Below are positions 45,552 through 55,700 of a stretch of DNA of 64,000 nucleotides, one piece after another (within the stretch, counting starts at the first letter, position 1; each line of letters opens with the position of its first letter). Origin of the DNA: Gammaproteobacteria bacterium HGW-Gammaproteobacteria-1 (GTDB lineage Bacteria > Pseudomonadota > Gammaproteobacteria > Thiohalomonadales > Thiohalomonadaceae); assembly GCA_002840095.1 (NCBI GenBank), contig PGZL01000006.1, positions 263,241 to 327,240 on the forward strand, written 5' to 3'. Both the position numbers and the translations under genes were made by a program. The notes beneath the pieces were generated by a model. The model did no database searches. It was not told the origin of the DNA and saw nothing but the letters and a program-made list of their open reading frames with translations.

Positions 45552-48500
45552 GTGACCGAGCCATCGAGTATCAATGTCCAGGATATAACCGCCGCCCTTC
45601 TGCGCGAGGATTGTGGCGACGGCGCCTATGTGCGCGGCAACGACTACTTCAAACAAGGGCGTGTCGAGAGCATTCGCGTGAGCCGGCCGGACATGGCCTG
45701 CATCCGCCTGCGGACCATGACCCGCGGCAGCGGCCAGCAGGTCTACGAGCAGGAGATCGAGATCAAGCGTTCCCGCCGTGGCATCGCGGTCCAGGGCTCA
45801 TGCGACTGTCCGGTGGGCTACAACTGCAAGCACGTGGTGGCCGCCTGCCTGGCCTATAGACACAGCGAGGAGCCGCGCCGGATTCGCGCGGGCGGCGCCT
45901 CGGCCTTTACCGACTGGCTCGAACAGTTTCAATCGCCCGAGGCGTTCGCCACGGAGGATGGCGGGACTACGGCCGAGCATCTGCTCTATTCCCTGGCGCC
46001 GGGCGAGGACGGTGCCATCGCGGTCAGTTTCACCATTGCCCGGCGCAAGCGCGACGGCCATTTCGGCAAGGGGCGCCGCGCCAACCTGTCGGCCCTCGGC
46101 GGCCACTATGGGGCGCCGCGTTACCTGCAGCCCATCGACGAGGAAATCGTCGCCCTGCTGACGGCGTGCAATCCCTATCAGTGGGGCAACGCCGCGCTGC
46201 GCGGCGCCGCCGGCAGCACCGCGCTGATGCTGATGCTCGACAGCGGGCGCGCCTTCCTGGGGCCGCAGCACGAACGGCCGCTGCGGCGGGGGCCGGCGCG
46301 CCATGCAGTGCTCACGTGGGTGCCGGACGGCACCATGCTGCGGCTGGCGATTGGTATGGCGGAGGTGGCGCTGATCGTGCCCTTCACTCCGGCCCTGTAT
46401 ATCGACCCGGCGCGCGACGAGGCGGGGGCGCTGACGCTGCCCGAGGGGATCGACGCTGCGCGCCTGCGTGCCATTGCCTCCGCCCCGCCGGTCCCGCGCA
46501 AGGAGGCCGCACGGCTCAGCCGCCTGCTGGCCTTGCAGCACCCGGAACTGCCCACCCCCGAGCCGGTGGAGATCATCGAACTCGGCGGCGAGCCGCCGGT
46601 TCCGCGGCTCACCCTGCAGCTGGACGGCGGCGATCCGCTTGCATCAGCGCTGACGCTGGGCTTTCGCTACGGCGAAGTGCTGATCGACGCCGTCGCCGCC
46701 GAGGCCACGGTCACGCTGGAGCAGGCCGGCCGGCTGGTGCGCCTCCGCCGCGATGGGGCCGCGGAGGCGGCGGCCGGCGCGCGCCTGCTGGCCGCCGGAC
46801 TGGTGCCCGACGCGGCGCAGCCGGGGCGTTTCACCCCGCAGCGCTTCGACGCACGGCAGGCCGCCCTGGGCGCGTGGTTCGGTTTTCTCGGCACGGGGGT
46901 GTCCCAGCTGGAGGCCGAAGGCTGGCAGGTGGAACAGGCGCCGGAGTCGACGCTCAGCCTCAGTCGCGGCGCCGACATCAGTGCCGAGGTGGAGGAGGCG
47001 GACAGCGACTGGTTCGGGCTGCGCTTCGATATCGAGATCGACGGCCGCAAGTTTCCGTTGCTGCCGCTGGTCATCGAACTCATCGGCGACTACCGCCCCG
47101 GCACCCTGCCGCCCACGCTGTATCTGCCCTACGCCGCGGGCCACTACGTCGAGGTGGCGCGGGAACAGATCGAGCCGATCCTGCAAAACATCATCGAGCT
47201 GTTCGACCGGCTGGGGGCAACAAATGAACTGCGGCTGTCGCGCCTCGACGCGCCGCGCCTGCTGGAGCTGGGCGACATCAAGATCCGTGGCGCGGACGCC
47301 CTGCAACGGATGGCGGAAAAGCTGCGCAACTTTACCGGCATCAGGAACGTCACGCCGCCCGGCACCTTCAAGGGCCAGCTGCGTGCCTACCAGCAGCAGG
47401 GCCTGAACTGGCTGCAGTTCCTGCGCGAGTACGGTCTGGCCGGCATCCTCGCCGACGACATGGGCCTCGGCAAGACGGTGCAGACCCTCGCCCACCTGGC
47501 GGTGGAAAAGCGCGCCGGACGGATGAAAAATCCCTCGTTGATCATCGCGCCCACCAGCCTGATGGGTAACTGGCGGCGCGAGGCGGCGCAGTTCACGCCG
47601 GGGCTCAATGTGCTGGTGCTGCACGGCCCCGAGCGCGGCGCGCATTTCGGCAGCCTGGATCAGTACGACCTGATCCTCACCACCTATCCGCTGCTGCCGC
47701 GCGATCACGAGGTGCTACTGGCGCAGCCCTGTCATTACCTGATCCTCGACGAGGCGCAGCAGATCAAGAATCCCCGCTCCCAGGCGGCGCACCTGGTGCG
47801 GGCGATCAAGGCCAATCACCGCCTCTGTCTCACCGGCACGCCGATGGAAAACCACCTGGGCGAGCTGTGGGCACAGTTCGATTTCCTGCTGCCCGGTTTT
47901 CTCGGGGACCAGAAGAGTTTCGTGCACCACTACCGCACGCCGATCGAAAAATACGGCGATCACGAACGGATGCGGCGGCTGTCGCAGCGCACCGCCCCCT
48001 TCATGTTGCGCCGCACCAAGGACATCGTTGCCAGCGAGTTGCCGCCCAAGAGCGAACTGCTGCGCACCGTTCCCATCGAGGGCCGGCAGGCGGCGCTGTA
48101 CGAGAGCATCCGCCTGACCATGGAGAAAAAGGTGCGCGATGCCATCGCCCAAAAGGGCCTGGCGCGCAGCCACATCACCATCCTCGATGCGCTGCTCAAG
48201 CTGCGCCAGGTCTGCTGCGACCCGCGGCTGCTGCCGGCGAGAACCGGAGGCAGCCACGGCGCCCACTCGGCCAAGCTGGCGATGCTGATGGAGCTGCTGC
48301 CGGAGTTGCTGGAGGAGGGACGGCGCATCCTGCTGTTCTCCCAGTTCACCTCCATGCTGGGCCTGATCGAAGAGGAGTTGCAGGGCGCGAAGATCGCCTA
48401 CGCCAAGCTGACCGGCCAGACCCGCAAGCGCGACGAGGTGATCGACTCCTTCCGCCGCGGCGAGGTGAACCTGTTTCTCATCAGCCTCAAGGCCGGCGGC

Positions 48501-48779
48501 GTCGGCCTCAACCTCACCGAGGCCGACACCGTGATCCACTACGACCCGTGGTGGAACCCGGCGGTGGAGATGCAGGCCACCGACCGCGCCCACCGCATCG
48601 GCCAGGACAAACCGGTATTCGTCTACAAGCTGATCACCGAGGGCACGGTGGAGGAGAAGATCCTCGCGCTACAGGCGAAGAAACAGCAACTGGCCAACAG
48701 CGTCTACGGCAGGGGCAAGGAAGAGGGCGAACTGCTCATCGACGCCGACACCATCAGCGCCCTGCTGGCGGCGGATTGA
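45552..48779 (+). CDS. SWIM-SNF2 family helicase/ATPase
   Basis: A 1075-residue double-stranded nucleic-acid translocase of the SNF2 family. The N-terminus has a SWIM zinc finger (CDCPVGYNCKH). After a poorly conserved middle region, the SNF2 motor begins near residue 610 with QQQGLNWLQFL, motif I DDMGLGKTVQ, DEAQ box LILDEAQQIKN, motif III CLTGTPMENHLGELW, then the helicase C domain with LFSQFTSMLGLIEE and QATDRAHRIGQ. Likely acts in transcription or repair as RapA-type relatives do; its partner is unknown. GTG 45552 is the first codon giving the family-type N-terminus. It stands alone. Confidence 0.93.
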   Translation: MTEPSSINVQDITAALLREDCGDGAYVRGNDYFKQGRVESIRVSRPDMACIRLRTMTRGSGQQVYEQEIEIKRSRRGIAVQGSCDCPVGYNCKHVVAACLAYRHSEEPRRIRAGGASAFTDWLEQFQSPEAFATEDGGTTAEHLLYSLAPGEDGAIAVSFTIARRKRDGHFGKGRRANLSALGGHYGAPRYLQPIDEEIVALLTACNPYQWGNAALRGAAGSTALMLMLDSGRAFLGPQHERPLRRGPARHAVLTWVPDGTMLRLAIGMAEVALIVPFTPALYIDPARDEAGALTLPEGIDAARLRAIASAPPVPRKEAARLSRLLALQHPELPTPEPVEIIELGGEPPVPRLTLQLDGGDPLASALTLGFRYGEVLIDAVAAEATVTLEQAGRLVRLRRDGAAEAAAGARLLAAGLVPDAAQPGRFTPQRFDARQAALGAWFGFLGTGVSQLEAEGWQVEQAPESTLSLSRGADISAEVEEADSDWFGLRFDIEIDGRKFPLLPLVIELIGDYRPGTLPPTLYLPYAAGHYVEVAREQIEPILQNIIELFDRLGATNELRLSRLDAPRLLELGDIKIRGADALQRMAEKLRNFTGIRNVTPPGTFKGQLRAYQQQGLNWLQFLREYGLAGILADDMGLGKTVQTLAHLAVEKRAGRMKNPSLIIAPTSLMGNWRREAAQFTPGLNVLVLHGPERGAHFGSLDQYDLILTTYPLLPRDHEVLLAQPCHYLILDEAQQIKNPRSQAAHLVRAIKANHRLCLTGTPMENHLGELWAQFDFLLPGFLGDQKSFVHHYRTPIEKYGDHERMRRLSQRTAPFMLRRTKDIVASELPPKSELLRTVPIEGRQAALYESIRLTMEKKVRDAIAQKGLARSHITILDALLKLRQVCCDPRLLPARTGGSHGAHSAKLAMLMELLPELLEEGRRILLFSQFTSMLGLIEEELQGAKIAYAKLTGQTRKRDEVIDSFRRGEVNLFLISLKAGGVGLNLTEADTVIHYDPWWNPAVEMQATDRAHRIGQDKPVFVYKLITEGTVEEKILALQAKKQQLANSVYGRGKEEGELLIDADTISALLAAD

Positions 48780-48784
48780 ACGTC

Positions 48785-48927
48785 AGTCCGCAAATGAACG
48801 CAAATAGACGCGAATATTCATGATGCTATATCAGGGTGACTTGCGCACCCGACGGTGAAACGGTACGGCTAGCGCAATGCCTTGAGCTGCTGCCAAATTT
48901 GCGTCCATTCGCGTTCATTGGCGGACT
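48785..48927. repeat. inverted repeat downstream of the SNF2 gene
   Basis: Arms 48785-48815 and 48897-48927 match over 27 of 31 bases (GTCCGCAAATGAACGCAAAT type). No gene lies between. Confidence 0.85.
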
Positions 48928-49004
48928 CCATTGCAGTTTTTGTTTTGAACGCGGCACGGTGGCGCGTTGTAACCGACAGAAGTGGTGTTGCCAAAGGACA
49001 TTGT

Positions 49005-49373
49005 ATGGACCAAGCGAAACAACTGCTGATGATCGTCGAGCTGGGCGGCTATCCCGACTATTCGCCGCTGTACCTTTCGCTGGGGTATGACGTCGAGGTG
49101 GTCACTTCCGGGCGCAAGGCGATCAGCTATCTGAAGACGCACCGGCCGGCGGCGGTGGTGGCGGAGTTCAACTACATGCCGGATTTTCGTGATCGCATGG
49201 GCTGGCTGGAATCGGTGCTGGCCACGCTACAGCAGATGCCGCAGACGCGCATGGTGGTGTTCTACCAGCCGGATGAGCAGGAGCAGCTCAACAAGTTGCG
49301 CCAGCGTTTTGCCAATTTCACCGCGTTGCCGCAGCCGGTGGATGCGACGGCGCTGGAAGCGGCGCTGCGCTGA
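49005..49373 (+). CDS. degenerate receiver-like protein
   Basis: A 122-residue protein with the alternating alpha/beta layout of a response-regulator receiver (QLLMIVELGGYP, YDVEVVTSGRKAISYLKTH, AAVVAEFNYMPDF, TRMVVFYQPDE), but Glu or Phe-Asn stand where the phosphoacceptor Asp would be, so it is unlikely to be phosphorylated. No output domain. ATG 49005 is the best start; no strong ribosome site is seen. Role unknown, possibly a protein-protein adaptor. Confidence 0.75.
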   Translation: MDQAKQLLMIVELGGYPDYSPLYLSLGYDVEVVTSGRKAISYLKTHRPAAVVAEFNYMPDFRDRMGWLESVLATLQQMPQTRMVVFYQPDEQEQLNKLRQRFANFTALPQPVDATALEAALR

Positions 49374-49480
49374 CGCGGTCACATATGGGAGCCCGATTCA
49401 TCGGGCGACAGCGGCAGAGGACGGGCCCCCACAGCGGCACCCTAGTCGCGCGGCAAAATGTAGGTGCGCGCTGCGCACCG

Positions 49481-49863
49481 CAGCCTTCGATGAGGGGAGA
49501 GATGGTGCGCAGTGCGCACCCTACGAATGTGTGGCTTCTTTTGCGCTGGTGATGATGCGCGGAGCGCGCCCTACGGCTGCACGGGACCTGCTGTAGGGTG
49601 CGCACTGCGCACCGCAGCCTTCGATGAGGGGAGGGATGGTGCGCGGTGCGCACCCTACGAATGTGTGGTTTCTTTTGCGCTGGTGATGATGCGCGGAGCG
49701 CGCCCTACGGCTGCACGAGACCCGCTGTAGCAGCCTTCAATGAGGGGAGAGCCGGTGCGCGGTGCGCACCCTACGAATGTGTGGTTTCTTTTGCGCTGGT
49801 GATGATGCGCGGAGCGCAGCCCACGGCTGCACTGGGCCCGCTGTAGGGTGCGCACTGCGCACC
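49481..49863. repeat. tandem array of 116-133 bp units with nested palindromes
   Basis: Three tandem copies, starting at about 49481, 49614 and 49730, of a unit containing GCAGCCTTCGATGAGGGGAG, a GTGCGCAGTGCGCACCCTAC palindrome, CGAATGTGTGG and CTTTTGCGCTGGTGATGATG. The second copy lacks a 17-base palindrome. The preceding 49389-49408 is the third copy of the 20-mer at 38248. Apparent repetitive reading frames here are by-products. Confidence 0.92.
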
Positions 49864-49938
49864 GATACTCCCGTCCATCCACGTTCCCCGTGGGAACGAT
49901 GTGGATCGCGCGGCAAGCCGGGCCCCCGCAATGGCACC

Positions 49939-50778
49939 CTACTCGCGCGGCAGCAGCGAGCGGCGCAGTTCGGCGGTGTTCTTGTGGATGCCGTGGCAGC
50001 GGCCGCAGGCAAAGGCGCCGATGGTGCCGATGGCTTCGTCGGTCCCCTTGCGGTTGTTCTGCCGCAATTCCTCGTCCAGCGTCTTCAATGCCTGCTGTAT
50101 TTCGGCGCCGAAGATGCGTTCGCGCGGCGCGGCGTCCTTGTGGCAGGCGCCGCAGCTGCCCGCCAGATCCTTCGTGGCGGCGATGAAGGCGGCGCCCGCT
50201 TCCCGCGCCACGGCGTGGCGGCCGTCCTCCTGGGCAATCTTGATGCGGTTCATCAGCGTGCCAAGCCGGGCCATGGCCTTGGGATAGGGCACTTCTTCCA
50301 TGGTATCGCTGCTTTCCACCATGAAATCGTTGTAGTCCGGCGTGCGGTAGATGAGCGTCACCATGGCGCGGTTTTCGTTGTGGCAGGAGCGGCAGGTGGT
50401 GCCGAGGCGGCGCAGCGCGCTGCCGACGCCGTCGCTGTCGCCGGCTGCTGCTGCGGCCACCAGCCTGTCGGCCTGCTCCCCTTCAATCTCGTCCTGCCAT
50501 TCCGGCACCATTTTCGCCAGCCGCTTGTAGCTCTTGGCAAAACGCTCGGCCCACTGCGCCGCCAGCTTGTATTCGCCCAGGGCGTTGTATTCACCCACCG
50601 CCTGCATGGCGCGGCGCAGGCCGAACATGGTGTGCAGCCATTCCTGGCGCTTGTTCACGGGGGGATACCACTGCGCCATGGATTCCGGCGGCAGCGAAAG
50701 CGAGCGGGCCGGTTCCTGTGCCCAGGCTGCACCGTTCAGCAGGAATACCAGCAACGGAATGATGTACAGGCTGCGCAT
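49939..50778 (-). CDS. exported triheme cytochrome c
   Basis: A 279-residue periplasmic c-type cytochrome. Signal peptide YIIPLLVFLLNGAAWA; three CXXCH heme sites: CRSCH, CGACH and CGRCH. The N-terminal 100 residues are helical and have no heme. ATG 50778 is chosen because AGGGAGG lies five bases upstream and the signal starts there. No oxidase or reductase gene is adjacent, so its electron partners are unknown. The family resembles cytochrome c554/c'-like helical hemoproteins only loosely. Confidence 0.87.
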   Translation of the reverse strand: MRSLYIIPLLVFLLNGAAWAQEPARSLSLPPESMAQWYPPVNKRQEWLHTMFGLRRAMQAVGEYNALGEYKLAAQWAERFAKSYKRLAKMVPEWQDEIEGEQADRLVAAAAAGDSDGVGSALRRLGTTCRSCHNENRAMVTLIYRTPDYNDFMVESSDTMEEVPYPKAMARLGTLMNRIKIAQEDGRHAVAREAGAAFIAATKDLAGSCGACHKDAAPRERIFGAEIQQALKTLDEELRQNNRKGTDEAIGTIGAFACGRCHGIHKNTAELRRSLLPRE

Positions 50779-50877
50779 GACTACCTCCCTGATTGTTCGC
50801 TGATCAAGCAGATACCTAGGATATCGTCGAGGGTCGGACGTTAACTTGTCACTTGTATCTTGCAACTTGTATCTGGT

Positions 50878-51075
50878 TCACCTTGGCAGATACACGATCA
50901 TCGCCAGGCAGAACAACGTCACCAGAATGACGTAAATGATGAAGCGGCGGCGGCGGCGCGGGTTCTCGCCCTGCTGCTGGAAGTGCGACGGCGCGCCGCA
51001 ATGGGGGCAGTCGGCGCTGTGGGCGGGGACGTCTTCGCCGCAGTACAGGCACTTGACTGCGCCCGGCCGGGTCAC
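50878..51075 (-). CDS. small zinc-ribbon membrane protein
   Basis: A 65-residue protein: an N-terminal zinc ribbon with CLYC and CPHC pairs, a basic stretch (RRRRR) and a single C-terminal membrane helix (FIIYVILVTLFCLAMIVYL). Its ATG overlaps the stop of the PilZ gene, suggesting coupled expression. Function unknown. Confidence 0.8.
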   Translation of the reverse strand: MTRPGAVKCLYCGEDVPAHSADCPHCGAPSHFQQQGENPRRRRRFIIYVILVTLFCLAMIVYLPR

Positions 51076-51356
51076 GGCGCGTCGGCCTCGTCGAAATGCA
51101 GGCCGATGCCCTGTTCCTCGATGCGCACCACGCGCGCCTTGACCAGCGGTGCCTCGCCGTCGCCCAGCGGTTGCTTGATGCGGACACAGACCTCGCTGCC
51201 GATTTGCAGCGGCATGGTCTGATCGGCGCAGAGAAACAGGCCCGAGTTGCTCAGGTTGCCGCTGTTCAGGGTCACCGTTCCCAGGTCCGGGGCGATGAGC
51301 TCCACCTCGATCTGGATGCTGATGCGCGGATGCCGGCGCTGTTCGGGGCCGCTCAT
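51072..51356 (-). CDS. single-domain PilZ protein
   Basis: A 94-residue PilZ-type protein. The RxxxR motif (EQRRHPR) and NxSxxG motif (NLSNSGLFL) needed for cyclic-di-GMP binding are both present. Such single-domain proteins relay c-di-GMP to other machines, for example pili or flagella. It overlaps the SseB-like gene before it and the zinc-ribbon gene after it. Confidence 0.88.
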   Translation of the reverse strand: MSGPEQRRHPRISIQIEVELIAPDLGTVTLNSGNLSNSGLFLCADQTMPLQIGSEVCVRIKQPLGDGEAPLVKARVVRIEEQGIGLHFDEADAP

Positions 51357-51766
51357 TGTCCGCTTCCCGAGGCGAGCAGCTGCTGCACCGTGTCGGGCTC
51401 CATGTCGAGGCCGGCTTCCCAGCCCGGGTTGAGGGTCAGGCCCAGGCCGCTACCCATCTTCTCCAGCACCCAGGTGAACTCTGCCAGCAGGCCGCCTTCA
51501 TAACCGGGGTAGTCGCTGACGAAGCCCTTGGCCCGCTCCGGGCTGGTGAACAGCACGATGACCTCGAAACCGGCGCCGGAATCCAGGGTCAGCGGCGCGG
51601 CGCTGCTGGAGGTTTGCAGGCCGCCGATGCCGTGCTTGTCGTGGATGGGCATGAACACCTGGGCGCCGAGCAGGGCGTGCATGAATTCTTCTTCGCCCAG
51701 GCTGCCGTCCTGTGCGGCGAGCAGCTGGCGTTCCAGATCGTTTTGCGGGATGAAGTTAGGTTCCAT
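51353..51766 (-). CDS. SseB-domain protein
   Basis: A 137-residue protein with the SseB-like N-terminal domain (EEEFMHALLGAQVFMPIHDK, TLDSGAGFEVIVLFTSPERA). SseB-type domains occur in varied bacterial proteins with no settled role. ATG 51766 is preferred over 51847 because the longer N-terminus is Pro/Arg-rich and unlike the family. Head of the SseB-PilZ-zinc-ribbon overlapping trio. Confidence 0.82.
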   Translation of the reverse strand: MEPNFIPQNDLERQLLAAQDGSLGEEEFMHALLGAQVFMPIHDKHGIGGLQTSSSAAPLTLDSGAGFEVIVLFTSPERAKGFVSDYPGYEGGLLAEFTWVLEKMGSGLGLTLNPGWEAGLDMEPDTVQQLLASGSGQ

Positions 51767-52211
51767 ATACGAGGTCACTGGCAAATGGTATGGGTCGGGC
51801 TCCGCCCGGAGTAGGGGAAGGGTGGGGCATCGGCGCGTCGATGGCAAGTGTTGTGGCCAGGGAAAGACAACCTAAACCGGTTCGACAGGGGGCCGGGGTG
51901 ACCGGCCCGGGCGTGCCGGGTGGTAGGCAATACGGGCAGGAGCGCGTTTTGGGCAGGCAAGCGTCGAGACAAAATCGAACGAAATCAAAGTCGTTCCCGA
52001 GTTGACGGGTCGACGTAAATCCAGGGGGGAATCAACACAATGGCTGGAGTACGGAATGCACGGCTCTGGCCGGGGTGTACCCTGTTGCTGACTACCCTGC
52101 AAGATCAACCAACAGGGTACACCGTTGTTCGTTCAGCCGGTTTGTCGGGGGAGTCTTGACTGGTCCGTATCCCGTACCGCCGTCTGTCGCTTGCGGGTCA
52201 CACGGGCCTGC
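51767..52211. other. intergenic region with hairpin
   Basis: About 445 bases with no credible gene. Arms 52074-52087 and 52110-52123 are a perfect 14-base inverted repeat (GGTGTACCCTGTTG) around 22 bases, possibly a terminator or REP-like unit. Short reading frames here lack ribosome sites and family features. Confidence 0.75.
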
Positions 52212-52478
52212 TCACAGGTTGTAACAGGTGCCTTGGTAGTCACTCCAGGATTTTCCGCCGGAGTTTTTGCAGTTGTGGCGGTCCTTGTGGTTTAACACCT
52301 TGCCGGTGCAACTGCGCGCTGACCAGCAGGTCTGGGTGACGGCTGCTTCGTTACCCTTTGTGGTGTTATCCATCGGTGGTGACATGGTAGTCGCTTCGGG
52401 CTCTTTGGACTGGTTGTTGGTGGCGCACGCGGGAAGCACCAGTGCACTCATCAGGACGATCATGATAAGCCTATTCAT
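52212..52478 (-). CDS. small Cys-rich lipoprotein
   Basis: An 88-residue lipoprotein: MIVLMSALVLPACATN signal (Cys18 acylated). A Thr/Pro/Asn-rich linker leads to a compact C-terminal part with four further cysteines (CWSARSC, HNCKNSGG, YQGTCYNL) that could form two disulfides. Family unknown. A ribosome-site-like AAAGGAGTAAAG lies upstream. It is downstream of, and on the same strand as, the secreted three-gene set, but separated by 243 bases with no gene. Confidence 0.75.
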   Translation of the reverse strand: MNRLIMIVLMSALVLPACATNNQSKEPEATTMSPPMDNTTKGNEAAVTQTCWSARSCTGKVLNHKDRHNCKNSGGKSWSDYQGTCYNL

Positions 52479-52721
52479 CGCTTTACTCCTTTAAGCTGGT
52501 TGGCCCACTGCTCGGAATTGCTGAACCCTTGGGTTGTGTGAGCGACAACTGCTCAGCAACTCGCGTGCAACACATGGGCGTATTGTCGTCTTCAATGACT
52601 GGTAGTCGTTGAAAGTGATGGAACCGGTAAATGCCGTTACCCGGTTCCGCATTTGAAAAGGCCCACAGATGGGCCAGTTCAAAATTCCGGTGCATGTGCA
52701 CGGTACCGCTGCTTCCACCGC

Positions 52722-55700
52722 CTAGGGGGTTCCTTTGGTGAGAATGACGCGTAGCTGCGGCAGAGATTCCTTGAGATCGTGGAGCGGAATCCGCAGGCGC
52801 CGCTTGCCTTTGTGCACTCCCCAAAGTGTGCGGCTCGCTATTACTTTGTGGGGGCCATCTTCATCATCTCTCGGTTGCACCAGCAGCAAATGGCGCAACG
52901 CCGGGTCGTTGTGGGTATGCTCGATATTGATCTCGGCGGCGTACGGAATTCCGTTCTGGCGGCGCCTGACGTCGAGCTTGACCATTGGTTCGTGGGCGGG
53001 GCGGGATGTGGCGAGCAGGTTCTTGGTTCCCCGCTTGAATATTTCGAAGTAGCTGCCGGACCACGGCCAGTAACCGTGATTGTTGCCGCCGGTTGCCGGG
53101 TCATTGCCGTGTATCTCCTTCATCCCGCCGGTGTCGAGGGTGACGACAAAGCGGTAGGGGGTTCCTGTGCTCCCGGCGAGGCCGGTGGTGTCCCATACGC
53201 CGGCGATTTCCTTGACACCCCACACAGGCAGCTCCAGCGGCTGGCTGGTGGCAAAGGGTACCGGATCGCCGACCGGCGTGATGCCGTCCGGATCGAGCGC
53301 CTGATAGGCGAATTTGACTTTGACCCCCTTGGCCACCGTATCCACGGACAGGTTGTAAATGTTTGCCACGACCCTGACCTTGGTTCCCTCTTCGACACCG
53401 CCGCTGAGGTAGGGATAGCTCTTGGTCTCCTCATCATAGGTGGCTGAGGTAAGCGCGATGCCACGCATCTGGCTATAGCTGTCGTCAGTGTTGAGCCCCC
53501 ATCGACCTTCGTCCCAACTGTAAACCAGGCGATTTGGCAGATTCACTGCAGGATCTGGGAGACCGCCATAGGTGCGTTTCCACCAGCCGCGCCCGGACAT
53601 GGTTCCGAGCGGGTCGACAGCGTGGGCGACCTTCAGTCCACCGTTGCTGGTAATGTAGACCAGTGTGCGGTAGTTGTATGATTTGTCAGTGATCCAGTCA
53701 ACCTCCGGTTGGTTGAGCGTGATGCCGCGGGAATTTTTCACTGATCGTTCAGAAAGCTCACTGTTTTCCCAGCTTGCCTTGGTGTTGAGACTTACCGCGC
53801 CTTCGGTATCGGTAGAGAGATTGACCAGTTCGATTTTGGCTGATGCCTTGAAGCCGATGGATATGTCGGTGGAGTTGGCCAGGCTGTAGGCGAAGCTCTT
53901 TTCCGATGATCCTCCCGCCTCGTCGGTATAGTCGAGGCGGAAGGTTTGCATATTTCCGTCGAAGGAGCGGATCACTCCGGCATTGAGCGGTTCCTTAACG
54001 GTTACCCGCTTGCCTGCCTTGTCGTTGTAGGTGAAGTCGCCGAGGTCATTGGGAAATGCCGTGTCGGAAATGTTTGGGTAGCTGAGGAGATTGTTATTCA
54101 TGTGACGCGGCGAAAACCAGTCCATGGAACGACCCCCCCCGGAATACTGATGCAGCTGGCCGGGAACCAATACGTCGTAGTAAGGGAATTTGTCTGGAGT
54201 CTGCAGGTTCATGCCGTAGACCGGGTAACGCCATATGTCGATGGTGCGGGCATTCCAGATCAGGTGGTCATCCATGGAGGTGGTCGCTGAATTTTGGGTT
54301 AATATCGATTTGTAACTGGTGTTGACGCTCCGTTCCATCGTCTGTTGTTCATATGAAAAGGCAGTCTTCACGCTGGTGGTCGTTTCCAGTTCCGCGATCT
54401 CCATGATACCGGCCCCTACGGTGCCGCTAATCGACATGGATGCGCTGCTGCCAAAATCCGTCGACATCTGGTCAGTCGAACTTTGTTGCAATGTTTCTTC
54501 GTGGCTGTCGACAAGCTCCACCGTGAAGTTTGTGTCGGCGGAGATATTGACCATTGTGCAGTTTGTGTCATCCGCGCTTATCATCAGGCAATCGGCATGG
54601 CGCGGCGGCATATATATTACATACTGCGGATCGATCATGTCCTGCACCCGGATATGTGCCGGTGTGCCGAGGTAATAGCTCATGCCGCGGCTATCCAGAC
54701 CTACCGCCCCTGGTGAGTACTGAATTCCAGAAGTTTCATAGATGGATTGTCGATCGCTCCATGCCCGATGAATAGTGAACAGGTTGCTCTGCGTGTGGTA
54801 GTCGATGGTGGCGACCACCAGTTCGGGTATTGATGCCGTGGGGGTGGCATCACTACGGGTGGGTATGACAACGGCCAGTTGATTCAGCGGCGAGACGCTG
54901 TTGTCCTGCAAACCGATAAAGTTACCAACGGCGAGTGCCGGGCCTACGCTGTCGGTACGCGATGGGTAGGTGCTACTGCTGAGAGTCTGTGCCGGGCTGA
55001 CCTCGAATTGCGTGAGCTGTGGGGAGGTGCGGACGATCTGGGCCTTGATGCTGCCATCGCGCTCTGCCCAGGCAAGGGCCAGTTGCCGGCTGTGGAAGGC
55101 AAATGATGTGTCGCTCTGACTGGTTCCGGGATCGAAATGGAACAGACCCGCGGCCATAGCGAAGTAAGAGCCCTGAGCAGGAGTCGAGCTGAGCTTCTGC
55201 CTGGGTGATGGGGGATCGATCTTCAGCTTGTCACCGAGGCGCAGCATGGCGAGTTCCACGGTTCCCTTACTGTCGGCGGTGTAGTATCCGAGGATTGCCT
55301 GATCAAAGCCAAGGGATGCGAAGTCGCCCGCGGCGAGGGTGATGGAGCGTGGGCGGGCCACAGTATCGATAGCGTAGATGCTCTCGGCCTTGAGTTCGTG
55401 GGTCTTGGCAGCATAGGAGAAGGAACGGAGAATTAGCTTTCCCGGCCCGGCCTCACCGGTGGTGATGTCGGTAGCCACGAGTATCTCCAATTCGCCGTCA
55501 TTGTCATAGTCGCCGAGCGCAATTGCGACATCTCCTGTCACCGGGTCGCCGGAAGTATCAAGCCAGTTGGCGAGCGATACAAGCGAACCCTTGGTGTCCT
55601 CTTTGACTTGCCGGTAACCGATGATGTTGAGGGCGAGCTTGCTGTTTAAGTTGCGCCTGGCTACCGCGATGTTCATGTGCAGCAGTTCCTTCTCGTCGGC

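Noticed and set aside
49481..49863. CRISPR array
   Set aside because: Units are over 110 bases, tandem without spacers, and no cas genes are nearby.
49512..50844. Frames across the tandem repeat block giving repeated MRTLRMCGFFCAGDD peptides
   Set aside because: The repeats are DNA-level; lengths and frames change between copies and no ribosome site is present.
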